Of a stretch of DNA of 64,000 nt, positions 35,201 through 43,704 are shown piece by piece. This stretch comes from Alloascoidea africana (Eukaryota; Ascomycota; Alloascoideomycetes; Alloascoideales; Alloascoideaceae): the NCBI GenBank assembly GCA_030581615.1, contig JAKTTT010000020.1:124001-188000 (forward strand), written 5' to 3'. Every line of letters starts with the position of its first letter. Within the stretch, counting starts at the first letter, position 1. The notes beneath the pieces are model-generated. The model ran no database searches. It worked only from the letters and a program-made list of their open reading frames with translations, and was not told the DNA's origin. Made by a program: the position numbers and the translations under genes.

Positions 35201-37266
35201 AAGATTTCTTTAATTACTGGGATGGTCTTCTGAGTAAAGAGGAGCGAAGCGTGGGCCTTTTCGAAAAGGAACTGTGGACCATGCGCAGTGAGGAACGTGA
35301 ATCAACAGGACGGTGTTTGGGAGCTCTAATCATTAAAGAAGAAGTGAATCCTGGGACTTTTGGCTCATGGTATGACATTACATTTCAGCGGAGTCCAAGA
35401 ACTGAAGACAGACCTTCATTCACAGATTCGCAGATATATGTTAACGACCATGTAGTTGTGTCCGATGAGCAAGGAGATTATGCTTTGTGTCGAGGATGGG
35501 TCAAATCTGTTACTAGTGACAGAATTACTGTGGCATCTTCTCGAAAGCTTACTAGCTCAAGAGTCAAACTTGAAGGATACAATGCTTTTAACAATCAACA
35601 ATTTCAGAGTATGCTCTCTGATAATGAGAAACTAAACAGACCTACTCAGCAAGGCAGTATACCAAACGTTTCAACCCTGTATAGAATAGATAAGGAGGAT
35701 GAAATCCACAGAATGGGACTTGCGAGGTACAACATATTAAGCTTGTTACTACCAGAAGGGGATTCGAGGAAAGCGGAACTCATAATTGATTCAAAACCAC
35801 CAAGGTTTAGTCCAACTACTTCTAACTTTGCAATAACTACTGGTACATCTTTCAACTCGGATCAGATGCGGGCTTTTGAAATGGTTATGCGATCTGAAGA
35901 TTACACCTTATTGTTAGGTATGCCTGGTACGGGCAAAACAACAACAATTTCAGAAATTGTTAAACAGCTGGTGAGAAAAGGTAGAACTGTTCTTGTCACG
36001 TCTTTTACCCATAGTGCTGTTGACAATATATTACTCAAGCTGGATGGCCTAGAGGACAAGATAGTACGGCTGGGGCATTGGAAGAATGTTCATTCCCTGG
36101 TTCAAAAGTATATCCCAGGAAGAACCGAGAGTAACACTCCGACAAACCAACAAGAACTGGAAAATATTTACTTCAAACCGCCAATTGTTGCCACCACATG
36201 TATGGGTGTCGGGAATCACTTTCTATTTCAAAGGCGCAGGTTTGATTATTGCATTATCGATGAAGCATCGCAAGTGACTCTACCTTTTTGCATTGGTCCA
36301 CTTCGATGTTCTGACAAGTTTATTCTTGTTGGCGATCACAACCAACTGTCTCCACTTGTAAAGGACGTACAAGCTAAGAACGAAGGGCTGGGTATAAGCT
36401 TGTTCCGAAGTTTGTGTGAGAAACACCCTGAAGCTGTTGTCAACTTGACTTATCAATATCGCATGTGTGAGAGTATTATGAAGCTGGCAAATACACTAAT
36501 TTATGAGGACGAATTGAAAGTTGGAACTCAGGGAGTTGCAGATCAAGTTTTCAAGATTCCTAACATATGGAAGATTAAATCTATTTATTGTTCACCTATT
36601 TCTGAAGAAAGGGACTGGATGAAGCATGTTTTGATGGAGAATTCAAATGTCGTTTTCTTAAACACAGACAAAGTTCCGGCCCATGAACGCGCAGTCGCTG
36701 AAGGTATGGAAAATATAACAGAAGCAGAAATAGTACGGCAGATAGTGGATACCCTTATTATGGGGGATGTTCTACCGTCTAGAATCGGTGTTATGTCATT
36801 TTACAGGGCGCAACTAAAACTGCTGAATCGAAAGTTGGGGAAACACAAAGGATTACAAATCTTAACCGCAGATCGATTTCAAGGTCTAGACAAAGAATGT
36901 GTGATTATTTCGCTTGTTCGATCGAATTATAACAATTCTGTGGGTGAACTGCTCAAAGACTGGAGAAGACTCAATGTTGCAATAACGCGTGCAAAGGCCA
37001 AACTTGTGATAGTTGGATCGAAAAGTACTCTGGAAAGCCTGGATATGCTGAAAGCATTCATGAGCGTAATTGAGGAAAACAAATGGCTTTACAATATGCC
37101 AGAAGGAGGGGACAAGGTGTACAGAGTTCCTGCTATTATTACGAAAGGTACAAATGGGAAGGAATTTAAGAGAGGAAATGTGAGGCGTGCCACCAAATAT
37201 TCGCCCAACGTGAGCAAACTGGTATCAACAAGGCCGGTTTTGAACGACATTGTTCGAGAAGAATAA
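32245..37266 (+). CDS. DNA2: DNA2 nuclease-helicase
   Basis: DNA2 ATP-dependent nuclease/helicase, 1673 residues in a single exon. It trims long Okazaki flaps, resects double-strand breaks with RecQ helicases, and acts at stalled forks. Seen: a long, low-complexity charged N-terminus (about 1-600). The Fe-S/nuclease module follows: a first Cys in CPRRIILRQR (about 706), the PD-(D/E)XK residues in GIIDITVEA (about 835) and PLEIKTGKS (about 856), and the Cys cluster CTPKSCYAFTEC (about 942-953). The SF1 helicase has Walker A GMPGTGKTTT (about 1228), Walker B DEASQ (about 1338), GDHNQLSPL, TYQYRM and a final LNVAITRAKAKLVIVG. All key residues appear intact. The extra length over S. cerevisiae Dna2 (1522) is N-terminal. 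Two ACGCGT boxes suggest G1/S control. Confidence 0.97.
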   Translation: MRPSLETPGHKRRMITLTEQPKRTRKVPQDQKRPKKVQKVSLHPENDREKENEEILDNEAVFKEPLTKKPTPKAGKEPAKNSNPISKPKRKAKRSSKSKATKSFSPINSLDDGNSIIRPSSQKLKEPQTVSTEKGPTPAKHKLRTDDCIYWGNSDRAGKNKSFLPSSSPNRVIGSQLQSAAIMTPARRKLGLDENGHESPETYDNDPVVSLAKKYNTTFENWFQNGSSKSLNRSYSNIEPTPKKANGCDTSCRRSKTMIYDSNPSANRNLSSLLTPMTSGRSWLSEVSHDSLADDSPSIASKVRLLGKLKKSSVKSDIEIYTEQSQRSKIPSISRPPISALIDEIENSSTNDIITSDISSDNINMDRSEDNLVLDIAKLQQMASNSCSEPEKSKKLPPSSPAIITVDPPVVGDKQVGTNELNSQVMDFDDEFDFLGIGEEDQDAELKQVELKMSQLTQKPKKCTPEMTLGKHNRSVSSSSYDVDAEVDLSDFDDLEIDSMNTITTSVLSPSKPTGQPNEKVKELSPSKGCSISHDNKLETDDSEYEELLDDVMEDIIESQAIEPETDHSVKAAVGKTSFIFKAERNSSITRKDTSEKNSLTNLAFRKQNLHRYQVTSVKEDIFFNGTKPQSQVVVNAKNTDALFKRVILRDAWVGLELQQHDIIHVVGDYDDEEAGEIIVDAKQNMLVLKPDVLIPITSISESVHCPRRIILRQRVLMPSEINKNLVLGTIGHEIIQTCFRMNLFTVKNMEMILDEQIGLNLLNILLINETRESVQEFFKSRFIKFRDWGLKMFVNRSHPSVEISGIRERSQISLEKIIDIEEEIWSPMFGLKGIIDITVEANVTTGPTPGTFLVPLEIKTGKSQTISHRAQVLLYTLLLFDRYDIDTAFSILYYSELEDTAVIPKVRHELVSLIIARNRLARFMKSGSDRSLPEMLRSERACTPKSCYAFTECMAFHKVLEDGTTESSGVDSFDKVIEKINPLYQDFFNYWDGLLSKEERSVGLFEKELWTMRSEERESTGRCLGALIIKEEVNPGTFGSWYDITFQRSPRTEDRPSFTDSQIYVNDHVVVSDEQGDYALCRGWVKSVTSDRITVASSRKLTSSRVKLEGYNAFNNQQFQSMLSDNEKLNRPTQQGSIPNVSTLYRIDKEDEIHRMGLARYNILSLLLPEGDSRKAELIIDSKPPRFSPTTSNFAITTGTSFNSDQMRAFEMVMRSEDYTLLLGMPGTGKTTTISEIVKQLVRKGRTVLVTSFTHSAVDNILLKLDGLEDKIVRLGHWKNVHSLVQKYIPGRTESNTPTNQQELENIYFKPPIVATTCMGVGNHFLFQRRRFDYCIIDEASQVTLPFCIGPLRCSDKFILVGDHNQLSPLVKDVQAKNEGLGISLFRSLCEKHPEAVVNLTYQYRMCESIMKLANTLIYEDELKVGTQGVADQVFKIPNIWKIKSIYCSPISEERDWMKHVLMENSNVVFLNTDKVPAHERAVAEGMENITEAEIVRQIVDTLIMGDVLPSRIGVMSFYRAQLKLLNRKLGKHKGLQILTADRFQGLDKECVIISLVRSNYNNSVGELLKDWRRLNVAITRAKAKLVIVGSKSTLESLDMLKAFMSVIEENKWLYNMPEGGDKVYRVPAIITKGTNGKEFKRGNVRRATKYSPNVSKLVSTRPVLNDIVREE

Positions 37267-37484
37267 TCAGTACAGTATATAAATGAATCCGTGCACAAAT
37301 GCACTTATAATGAGCATTATAAATTGGAGATACTAGCAAATGTGTATATTAAGTCATGGAAGGGTATATTTCAACACGGAGTATTCCATTCTGTAGTTGA
37401 CGCGAGGGTAAAAGCCCAAACATCCTGGCTGATGAAAAATAGCCCTGTGAAACCAACTCTTCTCTACAAATCTCCACAGCAAAA

Positions 37485-37968
37485 ATGGACTTTACAGGCG
37501 AGCAGTTGCAGAGTCTAGATGCAAACTCCAGAAAAGAAATCATGGAGTGGATTGAGACTGAGAACTCAAAATCAAAAACTCAAATGTGTATGTTTACCCA
37601 GCATTATATTCACGGCCCAATCATCTTTGATCTAGATCTTTGATGCTGATTCCAAGCTTTCAAGAGAATCGCGGCTCAACTGGAGCAAAGACACAGAAGA
37701 ATCAAAACTTGTATTAGAGTGAATTCTGCAGCCATGGAAATTATCGCTAACATTTGGAAACTAGCTGTTCATAACTTTACGGATATGTGCTTCAAAAAGT
37801 GTATTACAAAAATCAACTCGGGCAATTTGGACAGAAGTGAAGAAACCTGTAAGCCTCCATCAAATTTTCGTTAAGGTTGATTTGACGTTTTGCTAATTTG
37901 TTCAAATAGGCCTTGGCAACTGTTTAAATCGATTTCTTGACACAAATATCAGCATAGTGAATCTGTGA
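37485..37968 (+). CDS. TIM8: TIM8 small Tim chaperone (three exons)
   Basis: Tim8, a chaperone of the mitochondrial intermembrane space that, with Tim13, escorts hydrophobic precursors to the TIM22/TIM23 translocases. 81 residues from exons 37485-37587, 37765-37848 and 37910-37968. Introns are 177 bp (donor GTATGT, branch GCTAAC, acceptor CTAG) and 61 bp (donor GTAAGC, branch GCTAAT, acceptor ATAG). Seen: LQSLDANSRKEIMEWIE, then QMS/VHNFTDMC across junction 1, and the twin CX3C motif CFKKC (43-47) and CLGNC (63-67) with a 15-residue spacer. The end RFLDTNISIVNL matches yeast Tim8. The last Cys pair begins at a codon split by intron 2. No long open frame marks this gene, so it is easily missed. 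Confidence 0.93.
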
Positions 37969-38425
37969 GTCAAACATATCTACACATGACTTTAAAGAGA
38001 ACAGGACACTAACATAGCATACCACCGTAGGATTAAAAACCAACAACACTGATAGAAAATAATGATTTGTAAATAGTTTACATAGCAGATAATCGCTATT
38101 TTTGCCCTTGGTTTTGATCTTTTATCTGGGTGTATGCCACTGCTGCATAAACGCCACAAGGACTTGACGCTTGTGCTCCTTCAATACCAACACAAACACC
38201 TTCACCGCAGAATCCAAAGATTTGTAAAGTTTTCCTTTTCACAGGCAGGAATTTTCTGTTTGTCTTTACCGTTTGCGAACAGCTTTCATGCGAATGGCTC
38301 AAGAAAGCAGAGCAAATTACGCGACTTTCCATTAAGAAAACTACAACGGCAAAGCATTTCTGGCCTTAAAAGGAACGACTGGGACCGTTTGAACTGGTTG
38401 ATCCGTTGCCAGCACGGTAGAAGTT
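37969..38425. other. Intergenic, TIM8 to ICE2
   Basis: 457 bp holding the TIM8 3' flank and the ICE2 promoter. No further gene is seen. Confidence 0.5.
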
Positions 38426-39733
38426 ATGGCCGCTTGGATATCAACACTGAAAGCGGTGCTTTCTTCTATTTATCTTTCTCTAATAATTTTAACAATTCCG
38501 CTTGCTTTTGACATTGGGGGGAAACAATGTGGACTGTCTTTCACGTTTACCCTAACCGTGTTTTACTTTCTCATGTCTACTCTTCGCACTCTCAGTCGCA
38601 ATACACCCTTCATTTATATTGCAAACACGTTTTACTACCTTCAGCATATTATCATCCCAAGCATGCTGATTCTGTATCTGAACGTGTTTTCTGATTTTTT
38701 AGACTATCCTACGTTCAACAAGTGGTATTCTTTGGTTAAACCATGGGAGCTTTTCATGATGAATGCAACACCGGTCTTCACCATTCTTGAGGGATTGTGC
38801 ACCTTACTACTAATCCAGACCCTTGGTTCCATTCTGAACTGGTTGATTGAACACAAATCAGATTCGTGGTCTATTGTTTCCCTACTATCCAGTGGCGGTA
38901 TCATATCAGCAGGCTGTTATTTCCTGTATAGGGTGTACACCTTCGACTTCCCCATAACGTTGGGCTCGGCTTCACTTCTCGGATCAATATTGACATTCAC
39001 AGCTATATTAGGTCTCTATGGAATAATGAGTGGTCGGGGCTCGGTTTTGGAAAGCAGTCTGTTGTTTGTGTACATAGTGCATTGTGTCTATGAAACCTTT
39101 ACAGAACTTTCTCAATCAACTTCTGCGATGCTTTGGACTTTTATCACAGAATGTACAGAATCTCTCAGAGAATCAGATACACTTACGCCTCTATTTTCAG
39201 CTATACCCCCTCTTTCTCTACCAAACAACCTGCTAATCAGTTTCCAAGCTGTGTTCGAGTTTCTGGTTGCAATGACCTTGACAATAACGCCATCGGTATT
39301 ATTCAACCTTGCCTATAGGATTGGTGTGTTTTACGCTGCTACTCGAATTATTCCAGCTTTACAAGAAGCAGACACAATTTCATCGCTCACGCTAGACAGG
39401 AGAAGGATAAGCAAACAAATGTCAGTTTTTTACGCGTACGCTCCGTGTATAATAATAGCGGTTTATACAAATTTAATGATGCAACACAGTGGCCTCTTAA
39501 AGTCAGAGATGGTCTTATGGGGTTGGAATAATGTTGATTTGAAGTTGGATCCTGGAACTGACAACGCATCGAGTGCTCTGTCCATATCCGTACACCCTTG
39601 GCAGTTTTGGAATTGGATCAATATGATTTCAACACTACTACTGTATGCTACAGAAATGGTTTACGCAAGTAGTGGTAAGAAATCAGGAGCAAGGATCCAA
39701 GACTCTTTTGGAAGCCATTGGAAAATTGAATAA
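38426..39733 (+). CDS. ICE2: ICE2 ER membrane protein
   Basis: Ice2, an integral ER membrane protein needed for cortical ER inheritance and for lipid-droplet turnover and phospholipid synthesis during growth resumption. 435 residues in one exon. Seen: about eight to ten hydrophobic spans, the N-terminal signature DIGGKQCGLSFTFTLT (about 29-44) and FYYLQHIIIPS. KPWELFMMNATPVFTILEG and the most conserved block YGIMSGRGSVLESSLLFVYI follow, then FNLAYRIGVFYAATRIIPAL. All match yeast Ice2 in order. CTG codons fall within hydrophobic spans (for example MLILYLNVF), consistent with leucine decoding. The very end is short and polar with no clear retrieval signal. Confidence 0.93.
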   Translation: MAAWISTLKAVLSSIYLSLIILTIPLAFDIGGKQCGLSFTFTLTVFYFLMSTLRTLSRNTPFIYIANTFYYLQHIIIPSMLILYLNVFSDFLDYPTFNKWYSLVKPWELFMMNATPVFTILEGLCTLLLIQTLGSILNWLIEHKSDSWSIVSLLSSGGIISAGCYFLYRVYTFDFPITLGSASLLGSILTFTAILGLYGIMSGRGSVLESSLLFVYIVHCVYETFTELSQSTSAMLWTFITECTESLRESDTLTPLFSAIPPLSLPNNLLISFQAVFEFLVAMTLTITPSVLFNLAYRIGVFYAATRIIPALQEADTISSLTLDRRRISKQMSVFYAYAPCIIIAVYTNLMMQHSGLLKSEMVLWGWNNVDLKLDPGTDNASSALSISVHPWQFWNWINMISTLLLYATEMVYASSGKKSGARIQDSFGSHWKIE

Positions 39734-40543
39734 ATCTATTTCTCCGAAGCGAACGTTCTTTCTTTCAGAGTTTACTACAATATTAACAGGGTGATGACAA
39801 AACTTGTGTACTTGTTTTTTTTCTGTTTTTCTTTGTCTTACAGTGTTGGGAGATGGCAATACACCTTTCTTCTTGAGAGACAGGAAGAAGCCAATTCTTG
39901 TCGATCTGATGGCAAAATTTGACATTTTGCATGTGATAGAATCTTTGGAATTATGTAACAACGATTACAAGTCACCGAAGTTTTCTCTTAACCATGCAGA
40001 AAGATCATCTTTCTCGTTCCCAACCGTTTTATGCACAACCAGAAGATTTTGCCTCTATATTTTCTCTGCCTTTTCTGTTTATTTCATGTTTCAACAAAAA
40101 TGCTTAAGTTTGAATGTCTTTTTTCCGGATTACTTGCTTTTGTTTCCATTGAATTTTCAAGTCTAGAATTTTTCGTTTGGTTTTTTTATTATTAAGTTAT
40201 TATTTTTTTAGTGGCTGTAGCGCCAGCAGTTTAGTGTATGTGTGTTTTGTATTTTGCACGGCCAAGCAATGAATTAGTCCGCAACCGTTGGAATCCAGAA
40301 TCGGGCTTCTTCTGGTGGCTACTTGTGTTTATGTCTATGTGTGCTTTAACTGATATTTTTGCAAGCTTGACTAAAAGTTTCTATATGGGGGAAAATTACC
40401 ATTGTTCTCTTGTACACTAAACTACAGCCACCCAATCATAAAGCGCGGGTAACTAGGAGGAACACCATGGGTCTTCAACTCGTTTGTGTTTTGTCCAGTT
40501 TCTTTTCGTCTTCTTCTAATAACAATCGTTTTTACTGCTAAAG
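39734..40543. other. Intergenic, ICE2 to AIM18
   Basis: 810 bp, T-rich in places (near 40182-40212). It holds 3'-UTR and promoter sequence; no gene is seen. Confidence 0.5.
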
Positions 40544-41620
40544 ATGTTTTGTCCCAGCTTAAGGTGCCAAGTCGCTCGTAGAACACTACTCCAAGGTTGC
40601 CCCAAAACGGCTTCACGGTTTCTTGGTTCAAAACAGCGGCCATCACGTCGAAGTCTAAATCACCTGTTCCAACAGTATCGCAAGAGACAGTCAAACAAAG
40701 GTTTTGAACCCACACAATATCCCAAAACTCAGGAATTTGTTCTGTTTGTCGTTGGATCAGCTATTGGGCTTTCAGTCACGTCTTTGATACCGGTGGGAAA
40801 TGAACCAGTTTTCCTTGAATCACCCGGTGTTGCTTCTCCGGGTATTCAGGTGAACGGAGATCAAGCAACAGATGAAAACTACTCTATTACAGTGGAAAAG
40901 TCAGTACCTCCTTTTCCGAAAGTGCTAAACGATAGCACTCTTCATGCCCAGTATGAATTATTAGGATATGGAATGAGAGCAGTCTCTTTTCTGGGCTTTA
41001 AAGTATATGCTTGTGGGATATATATGGCCAGCGATGACAAGAGTTTGGTCCCTCGAGTCCTCGACTCTAAATTCTTAGCACATTTAATCGAGCAAAATGT
41101 GCCACTTGACAAAAGTGGAAACTTTGTCAGTACATCTCATGAAGATGCTCTGAAAAAGGCGCTACTGGACCCTCATCTTGGACCTATCCTGGTCTCAAAC
41201 CTTTTAGATTCTGGAATCAGACTAGTTGTTCGAATAGTTCCAATTCGAAATACAGATTTCAATCATTTGAGAGACGGATTTATAAGGTCCACACTGGCTA
41301 ACCCAGCAACTAAGGCAAACCCTGAAGAGGCAGATGATATTGAAAAAGGATTAAACGACATTCGAGCAGCGTTTTCAAATCATCGAGGGAGCGTTCCGAA
41401 GTTCAACATTTTGAGCCTGGAGAGACTTGGAGATGGGAAACTAAATTTTATTTACTACAAGGCCCAGCGCGAAGACAGCTGTCGAAAGCCAGTTTTTATG
41501 GGCTCTGTAGAGCCCAACCCCGTTACGAAGATTCTGTTTCTGCATTACTTGTCTGGGAAGAGTCCTGCTAGCGAAGACGCTAGGAAAAAAAGTGTCACAG
41601 AGCTGGCAAAATTGGCATGA
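40544..41620 (+). CDS. AIM18: AIM18/AIM46-like chalcone-isomerase-fold mitochondrial protein
   Basis: 358-residue protein of the fungal AIM18/AIM46 family, which has the chalcone-isomerase fold and, in S. cerevisiae, resides in the mitochondrial inner membrane facing the intermembrane space. Seen: an Arg-rich, acid-poor N-terminus (RCQVARRTLLQG, QRPSRRSLNH, QYRKRQSNKG) typical of a matrix-targeting presequence. A hydrophobic segment (about 66-80, FVLFVVGSAIGLSV) follows, then the fold core with LLGYGMRAVSFLGFKVYACGIYMAS (about 138-162; quoted in part by its GYGMR and VYACGIYMA elements). The C-terminal SLERLGDGKLNFIYY and FMGSVEPNPVTKILFLHYLSG close it. The fungal proteins are thought to bind heme, but no catalytic role is established. 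Single exon. Confidence 0.88.
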   Translation: MFCPSLRCQVARRTLLQGCPKTASRFLGSKQRPSRRSLNHLFQQYRKRQSNKGFEPTQYPKTQEFVLFVVGSAIGLSVTSLIPVGNEPVFLESPGVASPGIQVNGDQATDENYSITVEKSVPPFPKVLNDSTLHAQYELLGYGMRAVSFLGFKVYACGIYMASDDKSLVPRVLDSKFLAHLIEQNVPLDKSGNFVSTSHEDALKKALLDPHLGPILVSNLLDSGIRLVVRIVPIRNTDFNHLRDGFIRSTLANPATKANPEEADDIEKGLNDIRAAFSNHRGSVPKFNILSLERLGDGKLNFIYYKAQREDSCRKPVFMGSVEPNPVTKILFLHYLSGKSPASEDARKKSVTELAKLA

Positions 41621-41715
41621 TTTCTTATACTGGTTTAAACTATTTGGGCTGGGAGCTATGTATTTTGAATGGTGTGATTTACGTACTTTAAAAAGTGTCT
41701 TCATATTCAATGTAT

Positions 41716-42190
41716 TCAGTCCAATTTCTGCTTGTCAACGGCCTTGATGCAGCCCACTCGGGCGAGATTAAACGTAGTTGCTTTTGATCTCCTGTGGTGC
41801 TTGAATAGTTCATGATTATCGCCTAGAAACATGAGCGAACGGTAAAACAATAAGCTTTCTTGCTTCCAAGCGCTTGATATAATGCTTACTAAAAATTTGA
41901 AAAGGGTTGTAAGCTCTCGAGGAGAATGGGAGCCCCTCTGCTTCACTAAATCGTGAACGAGAGGTCTGATGTCATAATGTACCTCATTGACCAGGAGCAG
42001 GGTTATGTTTCTCACTCGGGAAAAAATTCTAACGTTTGGCTGTAACAAGATTAAAAACAGTGCACAAGCTGAACAACGCTTCAAAGATCCATTAAATTTC
42101 TGACTAAGAATATGTTTGAGGAGATTTGCTGGATTACAGCATGATCCATGAAAATCGATGCTTTTCTTTATCTTCTTTAATGTTTTGACT
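41716..42190 (-). CDS. Terminal exon of an unrecognised multi-exon gene
   Basis: A 158-codon open frame with no usable ATG near its start. It begins at a plausible acceptor (CTAACCC branch, then AAATAG at 42192-42191) and runs to TGA at 41716. A run this long is improbable by chance in AT-rich DNA. The product part reads as a protein: Cys-rich start HGSCCNPANLLKH, a hydrophobic ACALFLILLQP, then VHYDIRPLVHDLVKQRG and a basic end FKHHRRSKATTFN. I do not recognise a family. An upstream exon probably lies at 42240-42440 in another frame (NVTG, donor GTGGGG, about 50-bp intron, phase fits), but its own start is unresolved. A decayed gene is the alternative. It is convergent with AIM18. Confidence 0.45.
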
Positions 42191-43413
42191 CTATTTTTGC
42201 ATGAGCCGAGAGTGGGTTAGGTTACTGGAATTTCCCCACCCAGTGACATTCTGGAGAAAATGTATGTCCACCAAAATGTGCCTAATACTTTTTGAAATCA
42301 ACTTTGGCAATTTTTGCTTGACTTGAATGCATCCAAAGTTATTTATAATAAGAATAAAGTATATGGTTTTATTCGTTAGAAAGCTACTTTCTAAAGTCAA
42401 TTCATTACATTTTACAATTTTGTTTGATATGCTCAAGGACAACTACTATGTGTAGGTACATCAACTTTGGCTGAGGTTGAGGAAGTAGATCAAATATGCC
42501 TTGTGAAGTCATTCAAAAATCATCAAAAAGGTCAAAAAGAGAAAAGCTCAGACACGCCTACTGATGTGTTTAACAATAAACTGAGTGTAATCCAAATTGC
42601 CGAAAGCAAGGGCCTAGGGTCTTTCTGTCTATAGCTCTACACATTTTTCCTCAAATGTGTGGGTTTCTAGGTAAAGGACCCGTAATCTCGCACCCACTAT
42701 CCTCATTTTCTTCCTTCCTCTAGCTTAGTGATCAGCGTAATCGGTCATTAACTAATGTTTAAATGGATTGAAAGAGGCAAAGCATTGCTCTATACAAAAG
42801 TGCCAACCCTGCATAACATCGTATCTCCAAACTTTGAATTCTGCAAGAACCTTAGAGTGCTAAAACCCAATTGCCCAAATGTTGGCTAATAACTATAATT
42901 CTCTTCTCTTGAGCAAGTAACTCAAATTCTACTTTGAATAGCATCAATACCTTAGGGCACTTTATCTGTTTGTAGTTTCAATCTAGAAGTCATCTTACTC
43001 TAGTTGTTGAATCTATCTTTTAGTTATTCAGACTTTGCAAGAATCAGCAAAACTAGATTTTGATGCTAGGAACAAACCCAAGGGAAAAAACTCGCTAGAA
43101 GCTCTATCCGACTAGGAATTTATGCTAGCTTGAATACGTCCATTGGGTGCTCATCTCGATCCACTGTTTGACATTTTAGATCATTCCGACCCCCGATCGT
43201 GTTCTATTATCCTGTACATGCTCCAAATTGCTAACAAACAGAGTGAATCGAGAATCTGACTCGTTATAAAACATAAAATAGTATGCTTGTATTAGATAAT
43301 GCCACTTAAGCTAACCCTCTATCGGACCATTTGATAAATCTGTGTCTCTCGAAAAAGCTACGTGATATAAATCTGTACTCAAAAAACTAGCAAACAGATA
43401 TATGGTATAGTTA
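42191..43413. other. Intergenic or upstream exons of the 41.7-kb gene
   Basis: The first 250 bp (42191-42442) contain an 84-codon open frame on the - strand, without ATG, that may be an upstream exon. Beyond that I see nothing supportable. Confidence 0.35.
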
Positions 43414-43704
43414 TTAACTTTCAGGGACATTCAAAATGTCCTTTAAAGCTGTTTCATATAGCTGTACAGCAAGTATGAACCTTTGAATTGTTTCCTCAGT
43501 ATGCGAAAAACGCTTGGCTATCGTTTGAATTGAGAATTTCTCAGCAGTTGCACGATATTGTTTTAAAGCCCTGAATAGCCAAGCAAAATTTAACGATGAT
43601 TATTTAAATAAACTTGACTACCTTGAGAAGCAGCTCTCCCTCCAATAGCTCCAATTGCAATATGAGTTAAAGCGCAAAAGAAGCTTGAAGCGTTATTTCT
43701 AAGT

